Part shown: one piece after another, positions 1 to 11,056 of the stretch | Numbering within the stretch: position 1 is the first letter of the stretch | How the letters are laid out: each line of letters begins with the position of its first letter | NCBI GenBank assembly: GCA_945873095.1 | Contig: CAMCBU010000020.1 | Coordinates: 1-37,326, forward strand | Direction of reading: 5' to 3' | Length of the DNA: 37,326 bases | From: Klebsiella pneumoniae | Lineage (GTDB): Bacteria; Pseudomonadota; Gammaproteobacteria; Steroidobacterales; Steroidobacteraceae | Notes under the pieces: generated by a model | Told to the model about the DNA's origin: nothing | Database searches by the model: none | The model's input: the letters and a program-made list of their open reading frames with translations, nothing else | Position numbers and translations under genes: made by a program

Positions 1-492
1 ATCCTCGGTGAGATGAACAAAGTTCTCTCATCGCCGCGTCAGACGATGTCGGAGTGGGCGCCTTCGATCATCACCTTGAAGATCGATCCGGAGAAGATTC
101 GCGATGTCATCGGCAAGGGTGGCGCGGTCATTCGCCAGATCACCGAAGAGACCGGTACCACCATCGATATCGAAAACGATGGCACGGTGAAGATCGCCTC
201 GGTCAACGGCGCGGCCGGTCGCGAAGCGAAGGCCCGCATCGAACTCATCACGGCGGATGTCGAGGTGGGTCGCGTGTACGAGGGTCGCGTCGCTCGCTTG
301 ATGGACTTCGGTGCCTTTGTGACGATTCTGCCGGGCCGCGATGGTCTGGTGCACATCTCGCAGATTTCCAACGAGCGCGTCGAGCGGGTCTCGGACAAGC
401 TCAACGAAGGCGATGTGGTGAAGGTCAAGGTGCTCGAGGTGGACCGCCAGGGCCGCGTGCGCCTGTCGATGAAGGACGTCGAAGAGCGCTAG
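1..492 (+). CDS. pnp: Polynucleotide phosphorylase, C-terminal part (cut by window start)
   Basis: Only the last 163 residues are present; the frame is open from base 1, so the ATG at 13 is internal. PNPase is a phosphorolytic 3'-5' exoribonuclease and degradosome component. The visible part starts in the linker ([13 protein letters not shown]), then has a KH domain with the RNA-binding GKGG loop at visible residues 38-41 ([13 protein letters not shown]), then an S1 domain at about 90-160 ([26 protein letters not shown]). The catalytic RNase PH domains lie upstream of the window. The gene ends right after the S1 domain, without the longer C-terminal tail of some homologues. Its TAG stop sits inside the palindrome CTAG, which also gives the stop of the convergent gluQRS. 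Identification is secure. Confidence 0.96.
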   Translation: MLGEMNKVLSSPRQTMSEWAPSIITLKIDPEKIRDVIGKGGAVIRQITEETGTTIDIENDGTVKIASVNGAAGREAKARIELITADVEVGRVYEGRVARLMDFGAFVTILPGRDGLVHISQISNERVERVSDKLNEGDVVKVKVLEVDRQGRVRLSMKDVEER

Positions 493-1382
493 TCTTCGAT
501 CGCCACCGCGGTGATTCCGGCGAAGCGCGCCGGATCCCAACGCAACGCAGCCCGACGGAGCCATTCGTCGGGCTGTGTCGTTTCCGGTGTCGGCCAATCT
601 TGTCGCAACCAGCGCAGGGTTTGCTGCAAGGTCGGGATGACCTCGACTTCACTCACCGCAGCTGCGTGGCGCGATTTGGCGAGCTTGCTGCCATCGGGCT
701 CGGTCAGCACCGGTAAATGCAGGTAGTTCAGCGCGGGCAGTTCTAGGGCGCGTTGCAGCGCGATTTGCCACGCGGTGCTGGCGAGCAGATCAGCGCCGCG
801 AACCACATCGGTCACGCCTTGTAGCGCATCGTCGACCACGACGGCCAGTTGGTAGGTGATGATGCCATCGCGTCGTCGGATGACGACATCGCGATGCACC
901 CGCGGGTCGAAAACGATCGCACCCAAGCTTCGATCCTGCGCGGTGATCGGGGGTAGCGCAGTCAAATCCACACGGAGCGCCGACTCGCGCGGGTCGAGCA
1001 CGCGATCGCGGCAATCCCGTAGGCAACAGGGTTCGCCTTCAGCGGCGAGTTCGCGTCGCGTGCAAGCGCAGCGAAACAACAGTTGCTTGGCACCGAGTTG
1101 CTCGATCGCCGCTTCGTATAGGGCGCTTCGCCGTGATTGCAGAACAGGCTCGTGCGCGGGGCGCAAGCCGAACCGCGCCAGGTCTGCGCTGAACGATTCG
1201 CGCCAGGGATCGCGGCTGCGTGCCGAGTCGACATCCTCGATGCGCAGCAACCATTTACCCGAGGCATGCGCGGCATCGAGCCAGCTGGCAACGGCTGCAA
1301 GCAGTGAGCCCGCGTGCAGCGGACCCGTGGGAGAGGGGGCGAAACGACCGACGTAGGGCAGCGCTGTGGCGCCTTGCGTCAC
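489..1382 (-). CDS. gluQRS: Glutamyl-Q tRNA(Asp) synthetase
   Basis: A 297-residue truncated GluRS paralogue that attaches glutamate to queuosine at position 34 of tRNA-Asp, not to a tRNA 3' end. It has the class I signature with a HIGH variant ([17 protein letters not shown] at 23-26), a zinc-binding cysteine cluster (C105, C107, C119/C120, C124) and a KMSKS variant KLAKS at 233-237. It lacks the anticodon-binding domain of true GluRS, and its length fits the family. The start is GTG at 1382, 3 bp after the dksA stop, so it is the second gene of a dksA-gluQRS operon, a pairing known in other gammaproteobacteria. queF, just upstream of dksA, belongs to queuosine synthesis, whose product GluQRS modifies. 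Confidence 0.95.
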   Translation of the reverse strand: MTQGATALPYVGRFAPSPTGPLHAGSLLAAVASWLDAAHASGKWLLRIEDVDSARSRDPWRESFSADLARFGLRPAHEPVLQSRRSALYEAAIEQLGAKQLLFRCACTRRELAAEGEPCCLRDCRDRVLDPRESALRVDLTALPPITAQDRSLGAIVFDPRVHRDVVIRRRDGIITYQLAVVVDDALQGVTDVVRGADLLASTAWQIALQRALELPALNYLHLPVLTEPDGSKLAKSRHAAAVSEVEVIPTLQQTLRWLRQDWPTPETTQPDEWLRRAALRWDPARFAGITAVAIED

Positions 1383-1385
1383 GAC

Positions 1386-2138
1386 TTAGCGATAACGATC
1401 GTCGCGATCGCCGTATTGTTTTTCACGCCGCTCGCGTCGTTCCTGCGCTTCGAGGCTCAGGGTGGCGACCGGGCGCGCCTCGAGACGTTTGATACCGATT
1501 TCTTCGCCGGTCTCGAGGCAGTAGCCATACGAGCCGTCTTCGATGCGCTTGAGCGCCTCTTCGATCTTGCGGATCAACTTGCGTTCCCGGTCTCGCGTGC
1601 GCAATTCGAGACTGAACTCTTCTTCTTGCGTGGCCCGATCGTTCGGGTCGGGAAAGTTCGCGGCTTCGTCTTTCATGTGCGACACGGTGCGATCGACCTC
1701 GACCATCAGGTCGCGCTTCCAGCTCTCGAGGATCTGCCGGAAGTGATCGAGCTGCTTGCGGCTCATGTACTGCTCGCCGCGCTTGACGATGTACGGTTCT
1801 ACGTTGCGTGGACCGGCGAGCAGGTTGTTCTCGTCGTCGTCGCCTTCCGTTTGCACGGGCGCGATGGGACGCGGGTTGCGTTGCACGAACGTGGCGGTGA
1901 TACCCGTCGGTTTGCTCTTAGCCGGTACGGGCTTCGAGGGTGCATTTTCAGCAGCCTTCGGCGGGGCGGTGGTGGTCGCAGCGGCAGCAGCCGATTCGGT
2001 GGCTTTGCCGGTTTTCTTCTTGGGCAAGGTTTTGCTCGCGGAGTTCGAGGCGACCGACGGCGATGCGGTTTTGCGCGCAGTGGGGGTCGCGGGTTTGACG
2101 TTCTTCGCAGCTTTCGCCGCGGGTTTCTTGGCCGGCAT
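1386..2138 (-). CDS. dksA: RNA polymerase-binding factor DksA, zinc-less, with long basic N-terminal tail
   Basis: A 250-residue DksA. The factor binds the RNA polymerase secondary channel and works with ppGpp to control rRNA and amino-acid promoters. Residues ~110-240 are the DksA core (EQYMSRKQLDHFRQILESW, then the coiled coil). The tip aspartates are kept (FPDPNDRA, D164 and D167). The C4 zinc finger is not: the four usual cysteines align to C207, T210, S228 and A231, so a zinc-free globule is predicted. Residues 1-~100 are a low-complexity Lys/Ala/Pro/Thr tail beginning MPAKKPAAKAAK, similar to histone-H1 tails; E. coli DksA is only about 150 residues. A Shine-Dalgarno AGGGAG lies 7 nt before the ATG. 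Family call is secure; the role of the tail is unknown. Confidence 0.95.
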   Translation of the reverse strand: MPAKKPAAKAAKNVKPATPTARKTASPSVASNSASKTLPKKKTGKATESAAAAATTTAPPKAAENAPSKPVPAKSKPTGITATFVQRNPRPIAPVQTEGDDDENNLLAGPRNVEPYIVKRGEQYMSRKQLDHFRQILESWKRDLMVEVDRTVSHMKDEAANFPDPNDRATQEEEFSLELRTRDRERKLIRKIEEALKRIEDGSYGYCLETGEEIGIKRLEARPVATLSLEAQERRERREKQYGDRDDRYR

Positions 2139-2178
2139 CAGGCGCTCCCTAACTCTCAGGCGCTCTGCAGGACGCGCG

Positions 2179-2184
2179 AGTATA
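2179..2184 (-). promoter_or_regulatory. Probable -10 box of the dksA-gluQRS operon
   Basis: On the minus strand the hexamer TATACT (5 of 6 to the sigma-70 consensus) lies 40 bp before the dksA ATG, giving a leader of about 34 nt that contains the AGGGAG ribosome site. The -35 at 17-18 bp spacing (CTGCAC) is weak. This is inferred from sequence only. Confidence 0.45.
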
Positions 2185-2216
2185 GCGGCAAACTTTCAGA
2201 TGGTGCAGTCCAATGT

Positions 2217-2606
2217 TCAGGGCAAATGCACGGCCGGTTCGGGTACCCAGCCGAGCTTGCGACGGGTGGCGACGATCGTGGTGTAAATGCCACCGCGCAC
2301 GTTGAATTTGCCCGTCAGACGCATGAAGCGGGGCTGCGTCGCGGCGGCCAAATGATCGGCGATTTCGTTCGTGACCGCTTCGTGAAAGGCGCCACGGTCA
2401 CGGAAGGCCCACATGTAGAGCTTGAGCGATTTCAGCTCGACGCAGGCGAGATCCGGCACGTACTCGAGCTCGAACGTGGCGAAATCGGGTTGCCCCGTCT
2501 TCGGACACAGGCAGGTGAACTCCGGAATCGTCATGCGAATGGTGTAGTCGATGTCCGGCTGCGGGTTCGGAAAGGTGTCAACTTGGGTCGAGGGCAGGGT
2601 GGTCAT
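2217..2606 (-). CDS. queF: NADPH-dependent 7-cyano-7-deazaguanine reductase (short QueF)
   Basis: Reduces preQ0 to preQ1 in queuosine biosynthesis, in the cytosol. The 129-residue length matches the unimodular YkvM-type QueF, not the ~280-residue E. coli form. Motifs seen: [14 protein letters not shown] with the thioimide-forming Cys at C34 (LCP) and the proton-donor Asp at D41; the QueF motif ELKSLKLY starting at E57; and FHE at 74-76. The gene is divergent from smc and stops 78 bp before dksA, whose own -10 box lies in that gap, so it may be a separate unit. The link to gluQRS two genes on is functional: GluQRS acts on the queuosine made by this pathway. Confidence 0.95.
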   Translation of the reverse strand: MTTLPSTQVDTFPNPQPDIDYTIRMTIPEFTCLCPKTGQPDFATFELEYVPDLACVELKSLKLYMWAFRDRGAFHEAVTNEIADHLAAATQPRFMRLTGKFNVRGGIYTTIVATRRKLGWVPEPAVHLP

Positions 2607-2656
2607 GCGGGCGTGCTCGTGGGCCGGATGTGACGACGATATGAAGCCGATTAATT

Positions 2657-2691
2657 TACACTAGCGGGCGCAGGCGGTGGTCAGTCACCGC
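2657..2691 (+). promoter_or_regulatory. Possible smc -10 box and leader hairpin
   Basis: In the 101-bp queF/smc divergent gap, TACACT at 2657-2662 could be the -10 of smc; no convincing -35 lies at the right distance. Just downstream, GCGGTG (2674-2679) pairs with CACCGC (2686-2691) around a 6-nt loop, 16 nt before the smc ATG, next to the GGAG ribosome site. Confidence 0.3.
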
Positions 2692-2707
2692 GGAGAATTT
2701 TCACACG

Positions 2708-5700
2708 ATGCGTTTGACCAAGATCAAGTTGGCCGGGTTCAAGTCGTTCGTCGATCCGACCACCGTTTCCTTCCCGAGCAATCTCACTGGCGTCGTCGGC
2801 CCGAACGGTTGCGGCAAATCCAACGTCATCGACGCCGTGCGTTGGGTGATGGGCGAGTTGTCCGCCAAGCATTTGCGTGGCGACTCGATGGCCGATGTCG
2901 TCTTCAACGGTTCGAGCTCGCGCAAGCCGGTCGGTAAAGCGTCGGTCGAGCTCGTGTTCGACAACGCCGACGGCAAGATCGGCGGCAATTACGCCGCCTA
3001 CGCAGAGGTTTCGCTGCGCCGCGAAGTGTCGCGCGACGGTTCGAGCGGTTATTTCATCAACGGGGCCCGCTGTCGTCGCAAGGACATCACGCAGCTGTTT
3101 CTCGGCACCGGGCTCGGCTCGCGCAGTTACGCGATCATCGAACAAGGCATGATCTCGCGTGTGATCGAAGCGAAATCCGACGAGATGCGCGCCTTCATCG
3201 AAGAGGCGGCCGGTATCTCGAAGTACAAGGAGCGACGCAAGGAGACCGAGAGTCGTATTGCCGACACGCGCGAGAATCTCGAGCGTCTGCAAGATCTGCG
3301 CGACGAAGTCGATAAGCAGATTCGACATCTGCAACGCCAAGCAGCGAGTGCACGCAAGTATCAAACCCTCAAGGAACAAGAGCGGCGCTTAACCGCCGAG
3401 TTGCTCGCACTGCGTTTGCGCGATCTCGACAGTGGTGCCGAGGTGCACGACTCGGCGGTGCGCGAGAAGGAACTGGCAATGCAGGCGGCGCTCGCTGATC
3501 TGCGCGGGGCGGAGGCGGCGATCGAGACGCAGCGCGGCTATCACGCCGAGCAGACCGATGCACTCTCGCAGGTGCAGGCACGCTTTTATTCGGTAGGTGC
3601 GGATATCTCGCGCACCGAGCAACAGATTCAATTCGCGCGCGAGACGCGCGATCGAAAGCGGCTGGATCTAGCCGACTCGCGGCGCACGCTCGAGGCGCTG
3701 TCGGCGCAGATGGCGCGTGACGAGCAAGAGCTGCTCGCGATCCGCGATGAACTGGCGCGGCTCGCACCCGATCTCGAGCGCGCGCAAGCGGCCGAGCGGT
3801 CGGCGGCGGGCGCACTGGAGGCGGCCGAGCAGTCGCTCGCGTCGTGGCAGCAGCAGTGGGAAGCGTTCAACAGCGAGTTTGGTTCGGTCAACCAGACGGT
3901 ACAGGTCGAGCGCGCCCGTATCGAACAACTCGAAAATCAATTGCGTCGCTTGCGAGCGCAACGGGATCGCCTCGATGTCGAACGCGATGCGCTGTTGGCT
4001 CAGGAGAGCCAAGGTCAGTTGTTCGAGCTCGGTGAGCGCGAGTCGCAGGCGCGCACGGCGGCCGAGGGTCTCTCGCGGAGTCTCAATGAAGCCCTCGCGA
4101 AAGTGCAGGGCTTGCGCAGCGAGCAGCTGGCGCAGGAAGAGAGGCTGGAAGGCGCTCGTGCGGATCGCGAACGCGCCCGCGCGGAGACGATGTCGGTCGA
4201 GGCGCTGCAGCGAGCGGCGCTCGGTCAGGCCGACTCCAAGGCTGGCAACTGGTTGAAGTCCGCCGGTCTCGCTGATCGCAAGCGCGTGGCAGAACTGCTG
4301 TCGGTGGACAGCGGCTTCGAGCGCGCCGTCGAGACGGTGCTCGGTGACTACCTCGAAGCGGTATGCGTCGACGGCCTCGACTCCCTGCTCGACACGCTAG
4401 CGGCAGCCGAAGGCGCGCAGCTGGCCATATTCGAAGGCGGTATCGCTTCGAGTTCGGCCAACGGTGATCGGCTGGCCTCCAAGGTCAACGGACCCGAAGC
4501 CGTGCTGGATTTGCTCGCCACCGTGCGAGTCGCCGAGAGTCTCGGTGCGGCACTGGCGATGCGTCGATCGCTCGAGCGCGGTGAGTCCGTCATCACGCGC
4601 AGCGGCGAGTGGGTCGGTCGCGGCTGGCTGCGCGTCGCCCGCGGTGGTGATCCACATTCGGGAGTCATCGAGCGCGAGCAACGCTTGAAGACCTTACGCA
4701 GCGAATTCGATCGGGCGGAAACCAGATACCGCGAGGTGGAAGCCGCGTTGCAGACGGCGCGGACCGCGATCGGTGTCGCCGAGTCGGAGCGCGATTCGGT
4801 GCAGGGTCGCATCCAGCAAGCGCATCGACAGCACGCGGATCTGCTTGGCCAACTCGAGGCGTCCCGAGCGCGTTTGCAAGAGTCGAGTTTGCGCCGCGAG
4901 CGCCTCGAACTCGAGTCGGCTGATGTCGCGCGCGAGATCGGTGTGACCGACGAGGCCATCGCCCGCGCGCGGGTCGAACTCGAGCGTGGTCTGGTCCGAG
5001 TGGGTGAGCTCGATGGTCGCCGCCCGGAACTCGATGCCGAACGCGAGCAGGCGCGCGATACCGTCGCGAGCGCTCGCGCAGCCGCGCAAGCGGCACAGCT
5101 CGCCGCGCGCGATCTGCTGGTGCGAGCCGAGGGGCGTCGCACTGCCGAAGCGTCGATGACGGTTGGCATCCAGCGCGCGAGCGAACAGAGCTCGGTGCTG
5201 ACCACCAAGGTCGTCGAACTCGAAGCGGAGCTCGTCGGCGGTGAGGGTCCGATTCTCGAGCTCGAGGGTGTACTGGATGGTTTGCTATCGCGACGGCTCG
5301 AAGTTGAAGCGGACCTCGCTCAAGCGCGGCGTTCGCTAGAACAAGCGGATGCCGATTTGCGTGCGCTCGAGGAGCGCCGTCAGGGCGCCGAGCAGCGTGT
5401 CGAGCAAACGCGCTCGGCCATGGAGCAGGCGAAGCTCGCCGCACAGGAAACCCGCGTGCGTCGTGAGGCGATCGCCGAACAATTCGCTGCGACTCAGTTT
5501 GATCTCGCCGAGGTTCTGCACAATTTGGCGCCCGAGGCAGCCGTTCCCGAGTGGGAAGTGCAGCTGTCGGAGGTGCGTACCGACATCGAGAAGTTGGGTC
5601 AGGTGAATCTCGCCGCCATCGACGAGTTGCAGCAGAGCACCGAGCGCAAGGACTATCTCGATCGTCAGTACACCGATCTCACCTCGGCGCTCTCGACGCT

Positions 5701-6208
5701 CGAGGAGGCGATGCAGAAGATCGACAAGGAAACTCGGACGCGGTTTGAAGACACCTTCAATCGCATCAATACCGGCCTGCAGGCAAAGTTCCCGCGCCTC
5801 TTCGGTGGCGGTCATGCCTACCTCGAACTCACCGGCGACGATCCGTTAGCGGCCGGAGTGTCGGTGATGGCTCGTCCACCGGGTAAGCGTAATGTCACCA
5901 TCTCGCAGCTCTCGGGCGGTGAGAAGGCGCTGACCGCGGTCGCTCTCGTGTTCTCGATTTTCGATCTGAATCCGGCGCCGTTTTGTCTACTCGACGAAGT
6001 CGATGCGCCGCTCGATGAGAATAACGTCGGCCGCTTCTGCGACATCGTGCGTGAGATGGCGAGTCAAGTTCAGTTCATTTTCATCACCCATAACAAGGTC
6101 ACGATGGAGCTTGCTTCGCAGCTACTCGGTGTGACTATGAATGAGCCGGGTGTCTCGCGCCTCGTCGCCGTCGATGTCGATGAGGCGGTGCGTCTGGCAG
6201 CGAGTTGA
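2708..6208 (+). CDS. smc: Chromosome segregation ATPase SMC
   Basis: A 1166-residue SMC, the usual family length. It dimerises and, with ScpA and ScpB (both encoded at 12.3-13.9 kb), forms the condensin that compacts and segregates the chromosome. Order: N-terminal ATPase head with Walker A GPNGCGKSN (K37); coiled coil from ~165; hinge at ~505-640; returning coiled coil; C-terminal head with the ABC signature LSGGEK at 1068-1073 and Walker B FCLLDEVD (D1096, E1097). The coiled coils are rich in Glu, Arg, Ala and Gln. Many enterics use MukB instead, so SMC plus ScpAB points to a gammaproteobacterium outside that group. It is followed at 4 bp by zipA. Confidence 0.98.
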   Translation: MRLTKIKLAGFKSFVDPTTVSFPSNLTGVVGPNGCGKSNVIDAVRWVMGELSAKHLRGDSMADVVFNGSSSRKPVGKASVELVFDNADGKIGGNYAAYAEVSLRREVSRDGSSGYFINGARCRRKDITQLFLGTGLGSRSYAIIEQGMISRVIEAKSDEMRAFIEEAAGISKYKERRKETESRIADTRENLERLQDLRDEVDKQIRHLQRQAASARKYQTLKEQERRLTAELLALRLRDLDSGAEVHDSAVREKELAMQAALADLRGAEAAIETQRGYHAEQTDALSQVQARFYSVGADISRTEQQIQFARETRDRKRLDLADSRRTLEALSAQMARDEQELLAIRDELARLAPDLERAQAAERSAAGALEAAEQSLASWQQQWEAFNSEFGSVNQTVQVERARIEQLENQLRRLRAQRDRLDVERDALLAQESQGQLFELGERESQARTAAEGLSRSLNEALAKVQGLRSEQLAQEERLEGARADRERARAETMSVEALQRAALGQADSKAGNWLKSAGLADRKRVAELLSVDSGFERAVETVLGDYLEAVCVDGLDSLLDTLAAAEGAQLAIFEGGIASSSANGDRLASKVNGPEAVLDLLATVRVAESLGAALAMRRSLERGESVITRSGEWVGRGWLRVARGGDPHSGVIEREQRLKTLRSEFDRAETRYREVEAALQTARTAIGVAESERDSVQGRIQQAHRQHADLLGQLEASRARLQESSLRRERLELESADVAREIGVTDEAIARARVELERGLVRVGELDGRRPELDAEREQARDTVASARAAAQAAQLAARDLLVRAEGRRTAEASMTVGIQRASEQSSVLTTKVVELEAELVGGEGPILELEGVLDGLLSRRLEVEADLAQARRSLEQADADLRALEERRQGAEQRVEQTRSAMEQAKLAAQETRVRREAIAEQFAATQFDLAEVLHNLAPEAAVPEWEVQLSEVRTDIEKLGQVNLAAIDELQQSTERKDYLDRQYTDLTSALSTLEEAMQKIDKETRTRFEDTFNRINTGLQAKFPRLFGGGHAYLELTGDDPLAAGVSVMARPPGKRNVTISQLSGGEKALTAVALVFSIFDLNPAPFCLLDEVDAPLDENNVGRFCDIVREMASQVQFIFITHNKVTMELASQLLGVTMNEPGVSRLVAVDVDEAVRLAAS

Positions 6209-6212
6209 GCCC

Positions 6213-9084
<2,872 letters not shown>

Positions 9085-9103
9085 CCACAGCCTGAAAGCA
9101 CGA

Positions 9104-9160
9104 AGGCCGCCGGATTCCTCCAGCGGCCTCGCTTGAATGCTCGGACTCGATGAGTCGAGA
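9104..9160. terminator. Probable terminator region between convergent ligA and parvulin gene
   Basis: Two hairpins fill the 77-bp convergent gap. AGGCCGC (9104-9110) pairs with GCGGCCT (9123-9129) around 12 nt. CTCG+ACTC (9140-9148, one bulged G at 9144) pairs with GAGT+CGAG (9152-9159) around GAT. On the plus strand the second is followed by ATTTATTTCTTTT, a plausible U-rich tract for ligA, although that tract already lies in the end of the opposite gene. Confidence 0.45.
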
Positions 9161-9161
9161 T

Positions 9162-10031
9162 TTATTTCTTTTCGTCGCTCTTGCCGCTCTGGGCCTCGGC
9201 CTTGGTTTCGTCGAGCTTGCGCTCGACCTTGGCGGCCTTTTCGAGTTCCTCGCTGTACGTACGGAACTTTTTGGCAAGCACGCCTTGGTTGAGCTGCGCC
9301 TTCACCTGCTCGAACGGCGGGGGCTCGACCTGGCGGATGTCCTCGAGACGGATCACGTGCCAACCGAACTGCGTCTGCACGGGCTTGGCGATCGTCTCGC
9401 CTTTCTTCAACGCCATCACGGCATCGGCGAAGGGTTTCACCATGCTCGCGGCGCTGAACCAGCCGAGATCTCCACCACGATCACGCGATGCGTCTAGGGA
9501 GTCTTTGGCGAGCGTTTCGAATTTATCGCCACGATTGAGGCGCTCGAGGATCTGCGTCGCGGCGATCTCCGTCGGCACGAGGATGTGACGGGCGCGGTAT
9601 TCGTTCGGCGCCATCTGCGCCACCTGCGCGTCGTACTCGGCTTTGAGCTCTTCGTCGGTCGGTGTCTTGTCCTTGAGATACTTCTCGGCCGCCGCTTGCT
9701 GCAGCATGTTCAGACGCATCAACTCGAGTTCGGCCGCGAGGGCGCTCTCTTTGTCGAGCCCGTCTTTCTGGGCTTGACCGGCCACGACATGCATCGTGAT
9801 GAGCGAGTCGAGGGCGCGCTTGCGCTGCTCGGCGTCGAGCTCCGAAGCCGGTCGACCCGTGGCCGACTGGACGAAGAAATCGAAGGTGCCCTGCGTGATG
9901 GTCTTACCGTTGATCGTCGCCACCGGCTTCTTGGCGGCTTCGTTGGCGGCATCGGCTGCATCGCCCTTCGGTTGACAAGCGGCGAGGGCGATGCCGACAG
10001 CGGCGACGGTCAGGAATCGAGAAATCTTCAT
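9162..10031 (-). CDS. Parvulin-type peptidyl-prolyl isomerase, predicted lipoprotein
   Basis: A 289-residue predicted periplasmic foldase. I start it at ATG 10031 because a signal peptide with a lipobox follows (MKISRFLTVAAVGIALAAC, lipidated C19); the frame is open further upstream but runs through bolA. After a linker come a SurA/PpiD-like N-terminal helical part (~35-140; TINGKTITQGTFDFF) and one parvulin domain at ~145-240 (RARHILVPTE, GGDLGWFSAASMV, QFGWHVIRLED). The C-terminus is Lys/Glu-rich. It resembles PrsA/PpiC/EpsD-type lipoproteins. The gene lies 32 bp after bolA on the same strand, so probably one transcript. Lipidation and location are inferred from the leader. Confidence 0.88.
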   Translation of the reverse strand: MKISRFLTVAAVGIALAACQPKGDAADAANEAAKKPVATINGKTITQGTFDFFVQSATGRPASELDAEQRKRALDSLITMHVVAGQAQKDGLDKESALAAELELMRLNMLQQAAAEKYLKDKTPTDEELKAEYDAQVAQMAPNEYRARHILVPTEIAATQILERLNRGDKFETLAKDSLDASRDRGGDLGWFSAASMVKPFADAVMALKKGETIAKPVQTQFGWHVIRLEDIRQVEPPPFEQVKAQLNQGVLAKKFRTYSEELEKAAKVERKLDETKAEAQSGKSDEKK

Positions 10032-10063
10032 GTGAACGGTCTCGGTCAGAATGGAGGAGCGGA

Positions 10064-10324
10064 TTATGAGGGCAAGCGGGCGTCGATGGACAGAGCATGG
10101 ATGTCCGTCTGCATGAGGTGCGCCACGGCTTGGTAGACGAGTTGGTGGCGCTGCAGTGGTGGCAGCCCGGTAAATCGCGCGCTGCAGATCGTGACGTGAA
10201 AATGGCCGCCTGCACCCGCACCGGCATGGCCTGCGTGCAAGGCGCTGTCGTCGCGTAGCTCCAGCAGTTCCGGTTGCAAGGCATCCTGCAAACAAGTTCG
10301 TAAACGGTCGATACGAGTCGTCAT
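10064..10324 (-). CDS. bolA: BolA family protein
   Basis: An 86-residue BolA/IbaG-fold protein. Family members pair with monothiol glutaredoxins to handle [2Fe-2S] clusters, and some act as regulators. Seen: N-terminal helix (IDRLRTCLQDALQPELLEL), the DDSALHAGH loop, the conserved FHVTICSARF strand and the helix QRHQLVYQAVAHLM. The HxGH and FHV motifs place it with BolA; I cannot choose between the BolA and IbaG subgroups. It is the first gene of a pair with the parvulin lipoprotein and is divergent from yciO, only 20 bp away. TATGAT just before its ATG on the minus strand is too close to serve as its -10 unless the message is leaderless. Confidence 0.9.
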   Translation of the reverse strand: MTTRIDRLRTCLQDALQPELLELRDDSALHAGHAGAGAGGHFHVTICSARFTGLPPLQRHQLVYQAVAHLMQTDIHALSIDARLPS

Positions 10325-10327
10325 GTC

Positions 10328-10338
10328 GGTATCATACC
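10328..10338. promoter_or_regulatory. 11-bp palindrome between divergent bolA and yciO starts
   Basis: GGTAT-C-ATACC is a perfect inverted repeat in the middle of the 20-bp gap between the two start codons. It could be a shared operator or just overlapping promoter elements; no known regulator motif is recognised. Confidence 0.3.
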
Positions 10339-10344
10339 CGCGGC

Positions 10345-10983
10345 ATGCAACGCTTTGACCTGCACCCCATCAATCCGCAACGTCGTCTCATCAAACAGGC
10401 GGCCGATTTGTTGCGTGCCGGCGGCGTGATCGCGTATCCCACCGACTCGTGTTACGCGCTCGGCTGTCACATCGGCGACAAGGATGCGTTGGAGCGTGTC
10501 AGGCGCATACGCGAGGCGGATCGACAGCATCACTTCACACTGGTCTGTCGTGACCTGACCGAGATTGCCAAGTACGCGCGCGTCGACACGCCTCAGTTTC
10601 GCTTGTTGAAATCGGCGACTCCCGGGCCCTACACCTTTTTGCTGGAGGCCACCAAGGAAACGCCGCGACGTCTACAGCACGAGAAGCGACGCACCATCGG
10701 CATTCGCGTGCCCGATCATGCCGTCCCGCAGATGCTGCTGCAAGAACTCGGCGAGCCCATCATGAGCTCGACGCTGATACTGCCGGGTGACGATCTGCCG
10801 CTCAACGATGCCGACGAGATCGTCGAACGTCTGCAAGGGCGGCTCGATGCGGTCCTCGATGGCGGCGCTTGCGGCATCGAGCCGACCACGGTGATCGATC
10901 TCGCGGCGCATCCGCCTGTCGTCCTGCGGCGAGGGCGGGGTCGAACGGCGGCTTTCGGTTTGGCGGACGACGAGTCGGTATAA
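10345..10983 (+). CDS. yciO: YciO, Sua5/YrdC-family protein
   Basis: A 212-residue YrdC-fold protein. It matches the YciO branch: it opens QRFDLHPINPQRRLIKQAAD and has GGVIAYPTDSCYALGC, HHFTLVCRDLTEIAKYA, TPGPYTFLLEATKE, the basic motif RRLQHEKRRTIGIRVP, and PTTVIDL. YrdC-type members make L-threonylcarbamoyl-AMP for the tRNA t6A37 modification. The exact role of YciO is less settled, so function is assigned at family level only. The gene is divergent from bolA with no clear Shine-Dalgarno. Its stop codon overlaps a consensus TATAAT that probably drives trpS. Confidence 0.9.
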   Translation: MQRFDLHPINPQRRLIKQAADLLRAGGVIAYPTDSCYALGCHIGDKDALERVRRIREADRQHHFTLVCRDLTEIAKYARVDTPQFRLLKSATPGPYTFLLEATKETPRRLQHEKRRTIGIRVPDHAVPQMLLQELGEPIMSSTLILPGDDLPLNDADEIVERLQGRLDAVLDGGACGIEPTTVIDLAAHPPVVLRRGRGRTAAFGLADDESV

Positions 10984-10984
10984 T
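10979..10984 (+). promoter_or_regulatory. Consensus -10 box, likely trpS promoter
   Basis: A perfect TATAAT overlaps the yciO stop codon, 72 bp before the trpS GTG. The -35 is poor (no TTGACA-like hexamer at 16-18 bp). The predicted leader (~65 nt) can pair CGTGGTT (10995-11001) with AACCACG (11024-11030), without a following T run. Confidence 0.4.
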
Positions 10985-11056
10985 CACCGGTCGCCGTGGT
11001 TCGAGCCGTGACAATCCGCTCAAAACCACGAGAAATTCCATAAAAAACAGGGTGTT

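Noticed and set aside
1314-2633. 439-codon open frame on the plus strand across dksA and queF
   Set aside because: It is the antisense shadow of two clear genes and runs across their separate promoter region; no motif seen.
10032-10295. N-terminal extension of the parvulin lipoprotein
   Set aside because: The extra codons overlap bolA in another frame, and would bury the lipobox signal peptide.
10995-11030. CGTGGTT/AACCACG stem before trpS as a T-box or attenuator
   Set aside because: The loop is long (22 nt), no T run or leader peptide with Trp codons is seen, and T-boxes are not typical of this class.
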